Assembly: GCA_018398765.1 (NCBI GenBank)
Contig: JAHBMJ010002340.1
Location: 1-18,697, forward strand
Direction of reading: 5' to 3'
Source of the DNA: Chromera velia
Taxonomy: Eukaryota; Sar; Chromeraceae
Length of the DNA: 18,697 nucleotides
Shown: one piece after another, positions 1-8,365 of the stretch
How positions within the stretch are numbered: the first letter of the stretch is position 1
Layout of the letters: every line of letters starts with the position of its first letter
Made by a program: the position numbers and the translations under genes
The notes under the pieces: model-generated
Told to the model about the DNA's origin: nothing
Seen by the model: only the letters and a program-made list of their open reading frames with translations
Database searches by the model: none

Positions 1-2198
1 CTCCACCCCCCTCCCGGCCCCCCCCCGAGTCTCAAATCAGGGCCTGAGGAGGACGCCTTCAGCCCTCCCGACCCACTCATGCGTGTTCGAGAGGCCCCTC
101 CTTTCTCTTCCCCCCTCTCATGCACCGTCAGATCCTTTCTAGAGGTCTCGGCAGAGGAAGAGAGGAAAGAGTCGCCCTGTGCCCTGGCGGAGGAAGGGCG
201 GGAAGGCCTCTCTGTCTCTCCCCTACGGGAAGAAGAAGACAACAACACACTCCCACCGTTGCGTCGAGCCTGCTGGCTACTCCTGTTTGTCTGCACAGCC
301 TCCCACTGTCTCTGCTTCTCCTCCCGCGCCCTCGCACGGGCAGCTGCGTTGGAGGGACCGAAGGAAGAGGGAGGAGGGGCACCGTCCCTCTCTCTCTCTC
401 GTACCAACCGGGGAGATGCGGGGGCTGTCACGGTTCTGGACACGGAAAGCGTGTGGGAGAGGGAGCCAGGTTGTGATCGTCTCTGTGTCTGCTCCCTCTT
501 CCCCTTGTCTTCTTTTTTCTCTGGCGAGGTTTGGAAAGATTCACGAAAAGTCAGAAGGTGAGAAAGAGAGGAGGACGAATGTGGACCGTTGGAGGGATTG
601 TGCCGTCGGTCTGCGTTTGCGTTTGTGTGTGCATGGGAAGTAGGGTAAAAGAAGGATTTCCCGTTTGGGGAAGAGAAGCAGGGGTGTCGGACCCTTGGGC
701 TCCTTTGGTTTGAGGGTTTGTGGAAATCGTCATGCAGCACGGCTAGTCTGTTCTCCTTCTTCTGTGAACTTCTGAGGGGAAGGGGGGGACTGGAGATAGC
801 CTGAACAGTGGAGAGAGAGAGACTCAAGCCGTTTTTGTCTCTTTCTTCTTCTTCTGCACTGACGCTCCTACTGAGGTCCTCTGCTCTCTTTTTTTCGGCT
901 TCCTTTTGGGGGGCAGTTCTCACTTCTGGTAACAGAAACTTGACTAAAGGCGCTTGGCACTTTGACATCTTCTCTCTGCTGTCGTGTTTTCGGTGAAGCA
1001 TCTGTTCAAGAAGTTTGACGGCTTGCTGGGCCTCTGCGACGCGAGAGGCTGCTGTGTGTTGTCTGCGGGTTGCTATGGCGGCATCGTCATCGGAAATGAC
1101 GGGTATGAGGGAGAGAGGGGAGGCCAGCAACAGAGAGAGCTCTTGTGAGGCCTCTGCGAGGTTCTTCTTCAACAGCTTCAAAAGGGACTCGACAGACTCT
1201 TCCGCATCTGTCAGAACTCCGTCTCCTCCACCCAGAATCGTGCGGTTTGGGTTGCGGGGGTCTTCTGAAGGAGGCGCCAGGAGGGGGTGGGAATCAGCAG
1301 GAGAGGCAGGGGACAGACCTCCAAGCTGCGCAGGGGCAGACTGAGGGATGGGAAGACTGAAAGAATTGGCGTGTGCAGGGACTCTGCTGATACTGTCTCT
1401 CTCTCTGACTGTGCCATAGGGGTCATCTGCTACTCTGGCAGAGCCGGGGCGGGTGTCCTTTTCTCTCTCTTCCTCTCCCCTCCCTGCTCTGTCTCTGTCT
1501 GTTTCATTTGCCTCATCTGGATATCGTCTCTTCCATGCGGATGTCGAAGCCCACGTCGGCTCTCCACTCACACTGGGGGGGTGGTAGGGGCCAAAAGATG
1601 TGCGCACGGTGGAGTCTATGTCCTGGTGGGGGCCTGAGGAACAAGAGGTAGAACCGGTGACTCGAAGTCCCGGTCTTTCCTTCCCCTTCCCCCCATCGCT
1701 TGCCGGACCCACCGTCACACGATGCCCATTGACTTCCGAGACGGCTATCTCCCGACGGTATGCGTCAGGCTCGTGCTGCCTCCAGGATTTCTGGAGGTCA
1801 GTGGGGACTGTGGGAAGGGGGGTCTGGGAACCCTTGAAGACTTCCAGGTCCCCCCTCTGATCATTTGGGTGAGTCTGCAGAAGGATACCGTTCAGAGACT
1901 TCAGGTGAGGCAGCTCGACGAGGAGTTGCTCCTCCCACGAGGACTCCACAGGGGTGATGTGCAGGTGCTTTAGGCTTGGGAGGGACGTGAGGCAAGAGAT
2001 GAGTTCAGTGATGCTGTCGGGGCTGAGGGGGTTCTCTGAAAGGTCAAGTGATTCAACGCTTGTTAAGAGAGACAAATCGGGGAGGGTCTGGATCTGGTTG
2101 GCAGAAAGATCTAGCTTGGTGGGCCTGTATCTACAGATGAGGTCGATGAAGTGCGAGAGGTCCCGCACACCCTTTGCACGAAGGGACAGTGAGTCCAT
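1..2198 (-). CDS. Leucine-rich-repeat protein with long low-complexity tail (partial, 3' end off the left edge)
   Basis: Reading the minus strand from the ATG at 2198, I checked every codon down to base 3 and found 732 sense codons and no stop, so the gene continues past the left edge. Residues about 1-105 are a leucine-rich-repeat domain: LDLSANQI, then LDLSENPLS, then LPSLKHLHI, closed by LPHLKSLNG, which resembles the cap ending of LRR proteins of the SDS22/U2A' type. Residues about 331-403 (near 1205-990) are leucine- and alanine-rich and could form a helix or coiled coil. The rest is rich in Ser, Arg, Pro, Glu and Gly and probably disordered. An in-frame ATG at 2441 would add 81 residues, but these are basic and low-complexity, so I prefer 2198, where the LRR consensus begins almost at once. 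LRR domains of this type mediate protein binding; the partner is unknown. No intron is needed within the window. Confidence 0.8.
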   Translation of the reverse strand, partial: MDSLSLRAKGVRDLSHFIDLICRYRPTKLDLSANQIQTLPDLSLLTSVESLDLSENPLSPDSITELISCLTSLPSLKHLHITPVESSWEEQLLVELPHLKSLNGILLQTHPNDQRGDLEVFKGSQTPLPTVPTDLQKSWRQHEPDAYRREIAVSEVNGHRVTVGPASDGGKGKERPGLRVTGSTSCSSGPHQDIDSTVRTSFGPYHPPSVSGEPTWASTSAWKRRYPDEANETDRDRAGRGEEEREKDTRPGSARVADDPYGTVRERDSISRVPAHANSFSLPIPQSAPAQLGGLSPASPADSHPLLAPPSEDPRNPNRTILGGGDGVLTDAEESVESLLKLLKKNLAEASQELSLLLASPLSLIPVISDDDAAIATRRQHTAASRVAEAQQAVKLLEQMLHRKHDSREKMSKCQAPLVKFLLPEVRTAPQKEAEKKRAEDLSRSVSAEEEERDKNGLSLSLSTVQAISSPPLPLRSSQKKENRLAVLHDDFHKPSNQRSPRVRHPCFSSPNGKSFFYPTSHAHTNANADRRHNPSNGPHSSSSLSHLLTFRESFQTSPEKKEDKGKREQTQRRSQPGSLSHTLSVSRTVTAPASPRLVRERERDGAPPPSSFGPSNAAARARAREEKQRQWEAVQTNRSSQQARRNGGSVLLSSSSRRGETERPSRPSSARAQGDSFLSSSAETSRKDLTVHERGEEKGGASRTRMSGSGGLKASSSGPDLRLGGGPGGGW

Positions 2199-3048
2199 TA
2201 TCACCGCTCCTCGTGATCCTGCGTGCCGCTGTACAGAGGTGTTTCTTAAATCATCGAAAGCCAACGATCGATGTTGCTGCCGTCTCCTGCATCTTGGCCT
2301 GCCGACCAGAAAGGAGAATGAGGAGAACGAGACTGCGCGGATCAGCTTCCGGCCTGCTCCAAAGAAGCGAACAAGACTGACTGACTCTTGCCGAAAAAGG
2401 GAATTACTCCAAAAAGAAGTGAATGCCCATTCGTGTGGCATGCACTGGCTTTTTCCGTGACATAATTCTCAGTCAGATCAGTTCAGTCTGACTCTGACCA
2501 ACATCTGACCCTCAGTCTATATCATCGATCGAATTGGTCTGCAATATATGTCTGCAATTAGACATGGATTGCAGATTAATGCATGGTCTGCATGGGCCGG
2601 CCGGCCCGCGCGGCCGGATGGGCCCGGCCGGGCCGGCGGGGGCCATGCAGCCACGCGGGCCAGCCTGGCCCGTAGCTGAAGCGACACCCAATACACTCCA
2701 TTACACTCCCCGATATCCGTCTACATGTCTGTCTTCCAGTATGCAGCTAGCAGTTCTCCATGGCCGGTGATCCATGCGACCAGTGACCCTTCTGTTTGAA
2801 TTGGTTTCAAGCTGTCAGCTAGACTGCCAAGGTTTTGCCAAAGCCGCTGATGTGCTGTTCTAGGTACTGAGGTCCCACAATTTCAGTTGACACCACGGCC
2901 CCCACTCTGAGATACAATAAAAGCTGTTGCTGCTTTCTTGTGGTCTACGTGCATGGCACCACCATTACTTCTGGCGTGCCCCTTTGATCCATTTGTTTAG
3001 GTTTTACGAACTCACGTTGAGCCACTGTCGCTGAAGTGACTCCCGTGA
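2199..3048. promoter_or_regulatory. Divergent intergenic region between the LRR gene and the RGG-protein gene
   Basis: About 850 bases separate the proposed starts of two divergently oriented genes, so both promoters should lie here. No confident TATA box or coding exon was seen. The minus frame of the LRR gene stays open to about 2472, leaving room for a longer 5' end. The middle holds the GC-palindrome cluster described separately. An AATAAA at about 2915 lies on the plus strand but has no plus-strand gene upstream of it in the window. Confidence 0.45.
2594..2643. repeat. Pure-GC cluster of short palindromes
   Basis: Two perfect 14-bp self-complementary sequences, GGGCCGGCCGGCCC (2594-2607) and GGCCCGGCCGGGCC (2621-2634), lie 13 bases apart, with CCGCGCGG (2606-2613) between them. 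Apart from the AT of GGATGG at 2619-2620, the tract 2594-2643 is all G or C, while the flanks are near or below 50 % GC. CATGGGCC at the left and GGCCATG at the right also pair. It could form hairpins or cruciforms, or hold repeated GGCC-type protein sites. Function is unknown. Confidence 0.7.
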
Positions 3049-5663
3049 ATGGCGTCTCCTTCATTTGCCGTCTCCCCCCAAGTGGCTTTTCCTTTCCCTC
3101 CCGCCCAAGAAATCTTCCGATCTTCTCTGATTGGATCAGCTCTTGTCGACGCTCTGGGTGACTTCTCGACACTCAGAGCAGAAGAAGTGGACGACATCAC
3201 GAGAGATGCCGCTCTCAGAGCCTTTGATAAGGTGGGCAAGGAAGCAATCGAATTCGATCCAGAAACGAACGCTGCACGAATTGGGAATCGAATTTGTGAC
3301 TTCGCCGTGTTTGATGTATAGGTCCTCCTTTTCTTCACAGAAATGGATGTCAGGTTATTTATTGTAGAAGAGGCAATTCAGGCTCTCTCTCAAGGAAACC
3401 TCAGAGGCCTGATTTCGGAAGGGAGAAGGGAAAGACACGTATGCACCGACCCTTTCTCCCCCCCCCCCGTGAGGCTTGCAGGCTGCCTGGGCCGTCTGCG
3501 CATCGGGAAAGTCGAGAACAAATGCTGCAGTGAAGGTCAGCAACCCTCTCCCCGAACTGCCCCGGCCACCCTTGATTTTTCCCCCTTCCCTTCATTTCTC
3601 TTCCCTTCCCTCCCGGTCTCATCATGCATGGTTGATACAAAAAACCTCATTCACGGATTCTCTTCATCAGTCAGTCCTTTGTCCTTGCTCTTCTGTAGAG
3701 GCCTGCCCTGGCTCTGTTGAGAAAGCTTCGCTACGACAGTGAAAGAGATGAAAGAGAGATGGACCCTCAGTCAGTTTCTTTTCTGCTCATCTGGATGTTC
3801 TGCCGAGCGCGCAAAGATTGAAGCGTCAAAGTGGCTCTGAGAGAGGAACAATAAGAAGCCTGTGTTTTTACGCATGAGGAGTGGAATTCCCGTGCCAATT
3901 TTTTGTCGGCTTTGCGCTGCTTTTCTTTTCTGCAGGGGAAGGCTTTGAGTATTCGGAGGTTCGGGTCGGTCTGGCTGATGAAGATAGGCCGTGTGTCTCT
4001 GATGCGTCCCCGATTCAATGGGGCATTCCTGTCCGAGGGCTGCACGGTCATTGCAGCCTCCCGGCCTGTAGAGAAGGAAGAGAAGGAAATTCCGCCCTGG
4101 CTGCGGGATGAGTCGACGTGGGTTGAAGAAGCAGAGGAGAGGGGGGGGCAGGGGGAAGAGAGCGGATTGATGACTGGATTTGGGGATGAGTGGGAAGATG
4201 AGGAGTGGGAAGGGGGGGTGAGGGGGGATGGTGTGGGGGGGACCAGAGGAGGTCGCGGTCGGTTTGGAGGGAAAGGGAAAGGGGGTGGAGAGAAAAAGGG
4301 GAAAGGTGCAAAGGAAATGGGAGAGCCTAAGAAGGGTCTCCCGAAGCTAAAGAAGCAGAAGAAAATGCCAGTGGCTGCTTCTGAAGAAAAGGAAAAGGGA
4401 AGGACCCGTCTGACTGCAGATGAACTTTTTGGAACTTCTGAGTCCGAATCCGAAAAAGAAAATGAATCTTTGCAGATCTCTGAGGAACCTCCTGAAAAGA
4501 AAAATGAAACCCAAAGGGGCAAGCCAAAAGGGAAGGTGAAAGCAAGGACAAAGGCAGATCCGAGAAAGAGGAAGGAGGAAAAATCTTCTCTTCCTTCTTC
4601 CTCCTCTCATCCCGCCCCTCCGCTTCCTCGTCTGACTGCTGACGAGCTCTTTGACTCTTCCTCAGATGATTCCTCCTCTCCCTCTTCCTCTCCGAGAGAG
4701 AAGGGGAAGAGCAGTGGAGGAAAAGAGAAGGCGGCCACAGCCGAGAGAGGCAGAGGCAAAGGGAGGGGAGGGAGAGGGAGAGGGCGTGGTCGGGGTGCTC
4801 ATCAGAATACAGCTTCATTAGGTGAGACAGGTGGTGAGATTCCTTCGGAGTGCAACTCAGCCATCCAGCCTGCAGGTGTTCGTGGAGGCAGGAGGGGACG
4901 AGGGGGCAGGGGGGCATCGAGGCTACAGGGCAGAGGGGGAAAGTTGGGGGTAGGGGGAGGAGATGAAGGGGAGGGTGAGCCCCCAGAGGGCGGCTGGAAT
5001 GCAGAGGAGGAGAACGAGACTGCCCCCGCTGTGTCTGTTCAGACCTCAGGGAGACCCTCTGCACCCAAACCGAAGAAGAAACCGCCGCTGTCCCCCTCTC
5101 CTCCTTACCGCAAGAGACGGAAACCGAATTCTCGTGATGATCTCCAAGGCAGTGCAGCAGAAATCGGTGAGGGCGGGGAGAGGGGGACTGGGGCTCATAG
5201 GAAGGGGACAAAAGAGCCCAAAGGAAGGGGAGGAGAAGGAGGAAGGAGGGGTGAAAGTCGGGAAGGAAGAGACGAAGGAGCTAGGGGAAAAGGTTTGAGT
5301 GCTTTTGGGAAAAAAAGGCCGGCACAGGGAGGGGGTGATCCAGGTAGAGGTGGGGGTCTTCCCCTTTCAGATTCTCCGTTTGCATCTGCCTTGGCCCTCT
5401 TCTCAGAATGCGATGCGTTAGGTATTACAGGCAGTGGGGCTGTCAGCGGACCGTCAGGGGTGTCAGAGAGTGCGGACAAGGGATGGTCTGCCGACTCTGG
5501 AGCCGTTGCCTGCGAGTCGCAGGCTGAGGCTGATGTGGGCATTCGTCATGCTGAGGAATCGCGATCAAAGGAAGTCTCAGAGGCGAATTCGGCGCAGCCC
5601 AGACGCAGGTTCTCATCTAGATTAGAGGCAATCCGAATGAAGAGCAGCGGAACAAACTTTTAA
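3049..5663 (+). CDS. Multi-exon gene for a basic RGG-rich, probably nuclear protein (unrecognised family)
   Basis: The strongest part is the last exon, 3936-5663 (575 codons plus stop), opening directly after the acceptor TTTTCTTTTCTGCAG. It carries RG/RGG tracts (about 4742-4805 and 4880-4990), an acidic Trp-rich stretch (about 4085-4210), a basic KPKKK...RKRRK cluster like a nuclear localisation signal (about 5065-5130), and a duplicated RLTADELF motif followed by Ser/Asp runs (about 4407 and 4629). Upstream I infer phase-0 exons 3482-3535 and 3699-3773, with introns 3439-3481 (GTATGC...TTGCAG), 3536-3698 (GTCAGC...CTGTAG) and 3774-3935 (GTTTCT...CTGCAG). The first exon is uncertain: either ATG 3049 to 3315 spliced to 3382-3438, or a start at ATG 3343 reading to 3438. 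The first gives about 726 residues, the second about 650. RGG tracts usually bind RNA. The ordered N-terminal part matches no family I recognise. The 3' end is followed by AT-rich DNA with a CATAAAAT near 5681. Confidence 0.6.
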
Positions 5664-5937
5664 AGCCTTTTTGAAACCTGCATAAAATAGTAATTTATGA
5701 TGTACATAAATTTATATCAACTAATTAAAATAGCAGTATTCTAGTCTACTGTACTTGCCAATAGGTTATACTAGTTCAATTGAACTGCACACATATTGGA
5801 TGTCATATAGTACTCTACGCTATATACAAGAATTAGGGATGTTTCAGATTGATGTTTCTTAGGTCTCATTAAATTGTCTCTATTTTTCTTTTCAAACAGC
5901 TTTTTATTACACTCATTAAATTAATTGAAAATTAATG

Positions 5938-5990
5938 ATGAATTTGAATGAATTGAGCCGGTTAAAGCCGGTGAGCGACCACTTAGGCAT
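5938..5990 (-). repeat. tRNA-like (SINE-like) repeat, copy 1
   Basis: Read on the minus strand, it has GCCTAAGTGGT, resembling a tRNA A box and D loop, then the hairpin CCGG-CTTTAA-CCGG, then GGCTCAATTC, one mismatch from the Pol III B-box core. It aligns along its length with the plus-strand copy at 6097-6160. The A-to-B spacing (about 19 nt) is shorter than in a real tRNA, so it is a degraded or truncated tRNA-derived sequence, not a gene. Confidence 0.4.
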
Positions 5991-6096
5991 TACAACGATC
6001 TCCTATAGCTTAAAATCCTTCATAATTCATTTACAAACAAATTAGCAAACAAATAAACAATGCATGTCAATGATAATGTCATGCCCCGCAGTTGGT

Positions 6097-6160
6097 CACA
6101 GCTCAAGTGGTATACGCTCACGGTCTTTAACTGCCTCAATTTAATTCAATTCAATTTGAA
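6097..6160 (+). repeat. tRNA-like (SINE-like) repeat, copy 2
   Basis: CAGCTCAAGTGGTAT at 6099-6113 is one mismatch from a typical tRNA A-box/D-loop sequence. It is followed by CGCTCACGGTCTTTAACTG and a degenerate CTCAATT box. This is the same order as copy 1, in the opposite orientation and about 110 bases away. An A-rich stretch at 6301-6320 lies about 140 bases downstream and could be the tail of a SINE-type retroposon. No closed cloverleaf can be drawn. Confidence 0.4.
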
Positions 6161-6201
6161 TCTATATTTGAATTTAAAAATGCATATCAACATTTCCGGG
6201 C

Positions 6202-6281
6202 CGGTTAAGTTCCGGTCAATATGTTAATTAACCTAGTAATTAACTTCGGTCAACCTAGTAATTAACCTAGTTCCGGTTGAC
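6202..6281 (+). repeat. Short imperfect tandem repeat of CGGTCAA...CCTAGTAATTAAC type
   Basis: CCTAGTAATTAAC appears twice (about 6232 and 6253), each preceded by CGGTCAA or a variant and followed by CTT or CTAG. CCGGTTAA at 6201 also echoes the CCGGTTAAAGCCGG of tRNA-like copy 1. It is probably part of the body of the same retroposon or a degraded minisatellite. Confidence 0.45.
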
Positions 6282-6300
6282 TCTTGCAATTTGACATCAG

Positions 6301-6351
6301 AAAAAAAAAAATAAAAAAAAGAAGATGAAAATGACTTTTTTTTTTTTTTTT
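6301..6351. repeat. A-tract followed by T-tract, able to fold back
   Basis: Twenty bases that are all A except one T (6301-6320) are followed, after a 15-base GAAGATGAAAATGAC spacer, by a run of 16 T (6336-6351). The A-tract may be the tail of a retroposon read on the plus strand, and the T-tract the tail of one inserted on the other strand. Confidence 0.6.
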
Positions 6352-6478
6352 GAAAATTACCCCTAGATTTCGGCTAAGTACTATGCCTTGTCAAAGAAAT
6401 TATCTCTATCCAAGTTATTCCAAGTTGTTATTCAAGTTATTATGTATATAGTTTAAAGTTCAAACTATAGTTACTACC

Positions 6479-6640
6479 TAGGGGAACAAAATTAATGCAT
6501 ATCATATCCAGGAAGCATATCTTCAATACAATCATCATGGGCTTATGGTACCCTCGTAAAAGTAATCTAACGTCCTAGGCATAGGACATCAAAATCAAAT
6601 AATAAAACATAACGTCATTTTTTCTAGTTTTTTTTTAAAT
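6479..6640 (-). repeat. Left arm of an inverted dispersed repeat
   Basis: Bases 6479-6502 are the exact reverse complement of 14907-14930 (24 of 24). Further in, 6568-6590 read in reverse resembles 14621-14648, sharing CTAYGCCTAG and AACGT. Homologous blocks occur in the same order in both arms, but the spacing differs (about 65 bases here, about 260 on the right). Both are AT-rich. Confidence 0.6.
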
Positions 6641-6841
6641 ATTTGATTTTGATTTTTTTTATTTTTGAAACTAGTTTTGAATTAAACGATCAAGACCTAG
6701 GTCAAGTCATTTCAAAACACTAGTCAAGATATAAGTTCTAACTGCTTTGATCTTTTTTATAAAAATCTATGAAACACTTTATTTACAATTGTTTTCATTG
6801 AGATACATTGAGAGCAAAGACAATGACCTCAATCACAGCTT

Positions 6842-7333
6842 TTAGGCTTGGAGAACAGAATGAGGCTCTAGCACATCATAGTGATCCCCTTCCACTTTCT
6901 GCTGCCAAAGCAAAAACATTTCTTTCTTCATCTCCTTTTTACCTAGGACACACAGTCTTCTGTACACATCAGTTTCTTTTCCAAAGACGTGAATCCGCAC
7001 GTCCTTTATGAATGAGAAGCAAATCATTTCCAGATACCCACCCCATACACGCCTTTCAATGAGGCGACCTTCCAGAGCACGGGCATATTTGTCTATGTCA
7101 AGACTCCGTCTGCCGGACAGGCCCTCGTCGGACAGAAGGCCGAGTCTCTTGACTTCGTCGGCACAACAGAGCGTAATCCAACCTTCCTCCCCCCCGATCG
7201 GTGTGCCAAACACAAGGGTCTCACCACTCCCCACTGTTCGAATAAAATTGGTGATCCCGGAAAGGTGAGACTCGCACGTCCCTCCAAATTTGCGGGAGAA
7301 GCAATGATGCAGACATCTTCCATCCTCCGGCAC
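6842..7333 (-). CDS. OTU-family cysteine protease-like protein (probably fragment or exon)
   Basis: The 163-codon minus frame has the order of motifs expected for an OTU (ovarian tumour) deubiquitinase fold. EDGRCLHHCF at residues 3-12 carries the predicted catalytic Cys7 after an Asp-Gly. KYARALEG at about 82-89 and WGGYLEMICFS at 97-107 follow, then RIHVFG, and GDHYDVLEP at 149-157 with the predicted catalytic His151. OTU enzymes cleave ubiquitin chains and also occur in mobile elements and viruses. The first codon here is GTG at 7333, a TAA lies six codons upstream of it, and no ATG precedes the catalytic Cys. Either an upstream exon supplies the start, or this is a truncated copy. The opposing frame at 7352 begins 18 bases away. 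The spacing and both catalytic residues look intact. I am fairly sure of the fold and unsure that the gene is functional. Confidence 0.6.
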   Translation of the reverse strand: MPEDGRCLHHCFSRKFGGTCESHLSGITNFIRTVGSGETLVFGTPIGGEEGWITLCCADEVKRLGLLSDEGLSGRRSLDIDKYARALEGRLIERRVWGGYLEMICFSFIKDVRIHVFGKETDVYRRLCVLGKKEMKKEMFLLWQQKVEGDHYDVLEPHSVLQA

Positions 7334-7351
7334 TTTTGTGACAGGGGTTAA

Positions 7352-8119
7352 TTGTTAGAGGGAGAGAGGAAAGAGCGCAATCGCCCTCTTCCCCATTCTG
7401 CGGAAACTAGTGCGAAAACTATAGAGGAGGAAAAAGAAGAGGGAGGAGTGACAGAGCCGGGCGTCTTAAACGTTGATGCTGCGTGTGCAGACTTTGAGAG
7501 ATTGCACACTTTCTGGCAAAACAGGGGCAAGGACGAGGAACTGAATGCAGAGCCGGACACGGCGCAAGGCTCTGACTCGTTTGAGGTGAGTCACACTGTC
7601 AGCCCTGACGACCGCCGCATTTTTTGTGACAAGTTTTTCCGAATCTTGATTGAAGACAGCAGCAGCAAGCTTCGACCGATCGCTGCTGTATTGAAAGAAG
7701 AAATGACAGCGCTTGAGAAAGAGAATCCTATTGTTGATGCTTTTGAGGCCAAAGGGCTTCGTTTGGACCGCGAACAGGCAAAGGGCAAGCGTACAGCAGA
7801 TGATGCTGGCAACATCATCAAGGAGAAGGGGTGGGTATGGCTGCACACGATACGCAAGTTGAAAAGAAGCAAGGAAGAGGTAGAATATTATGAATTGGCG
7901 CAGGTACAGGCAGTGTTCAGTGCTTCAGGAAGGCGGTTCACTGGTCCTGTTGCCCGTGATCCCAAGCACAAAGACTGGACAGCACAGTGCTTACGCGCAC
8001 CCATGTTTGAGCGAAACGCAGAGACTGCGACCTTTAGTCTTATGATCGAAGACAATGACAGGACGCGCTTTGGAAATATTTTCAGGGTCGCGAAGGTTTC
8101 AGAGTTCCAAAAAATGTGA
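7352..8119 (+). CDS. Unrecognised open frame, divergent from the OTU frame
   Basis: This is 255 sense codons between TAA (7349-7351) and TGA (8117-8119). The frame opens with TTG and has no ATG until 7703, so an upstream exon or a decayed start must be assumed. The N-terminal part is acidic (a KTIEEEKEEGG stretch). The middle is charged and helical in appearance (LKEEMTALEKENPIVDAFEA), and the C-terminal part is better ordered, with IIKEKGWVWLHTIRKLKRS and FSLMIEDNDRTRFGNIFRVAK. I recognise no family. A possible splice donor AAAAAAT^GTGAAAGG directly precedes the stop, so the last exon may lie further right and could now be interrupted by the retrotransposon 240 bases downstream. Composition is more balanced than in the AT-rich flanks, which supports coding origin. 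Confidence 0.45.
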   Translation: MLEGERKERNRPLPHSAETSAKTIEEEKEEGGVTEPGVLNVDAACADFERLHTFWQNRGKDEELNAEPDTAQGSDSFEVSHTVSPDDRRIFCDKFFRILIEDSSSKLRPIAAVLKEEMTALEKENPIVDAFEAKGLRLDREQAKGKRTADDAGNIIKEKGWVWLHTIRKLKRSKEEVEYYELAQVQAVFSASGRRFTGPVARDPKHKDWTAQCLRAPMFERNAETATFSLMIEDNDRTRFGNIFRVAKVSEFQKM

Positions 8120-8360
8120 AAGGTAAAAATGAAGATGCCAGCGGGGAATCAAGGGTGGGTTGGTGGATGGGCAGAGGTGCTAATTAGAGTTGTTAAAATT
8201 CTTGAAGAGGGAAATGCAAAAATTGTGTAAGTCAGCCTATCGTGTACAGACTAACTTTAAAATTTATCTCCATAAAAATCGATAAAATTGCTTTCAAAAA
8301 TCCTAAAACAATAAATTTAAATTTTTGAAGACGTTTTTAGGTGACCGGAAGGTCCTACTA
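8120..8360. other. Spacer between the unknown frame and the retrotransposon
   Basis: About 240 bases that turn AT-rich after 8180. No coding or RNA feature was recognised. TACTAGTA at 8357-8364, an 8-bp palindrome, overlaps the retrotransposon target site. Confidence 0.5.
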
Positions 8361-8365
8361 GTAAC
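8361..8365 (+). repeat. Target-site duplication, left (GTAAC)
   Basis: GTAAC directly precedes the TG of the 5' LTR, and the same five bases directly follow the CA of the 3' LTR at 14528-14532. Five-base duplications are typical of Ty3/Gypsy integration. Confidence 0.95.

Larger units (their letters stand above)
5664..6841. other. AT-rich intergenic repeat region
   Basis: No reading frame of interest was found on either strand. Composition drops sharply to AT-rich directly after the stop at 5663. The stretch contains two tRNA-like repeats in opposite orientation, a short tandem repeat of CCTAGTAATTAAC type, an A-tract/T-tract pair, and the left arm of an inverted dispersed repeat, each listed separately. 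It looks like accumulated transposon debris. Confidence 0.7.

Noticed and set aside
79-643. Plus-strand frames of 118-160 codons
   Set aside because: They are Ser/Arg/Leu-rich shadows of the continuous minus-strand LRR-protein frame.
2534-2770. Collagen-like Gly-Pro-Ala frame over the GC cluster
   Set aside because: The Gly-X-Y look comes from GGCC repeats; it starts with TTG and has no homologous context.
4048-5542. Long minus-strand frames (up to 294 codons)
   Set aside because: Low-complexity Ser/Pro/Leu complements of the purine-rich RGG exon.
6097-6165. Functional tRNA gene
   Set aside because: No acceptor stem, a degenerate B box and incorrect arm spacing; only tRNA-like.
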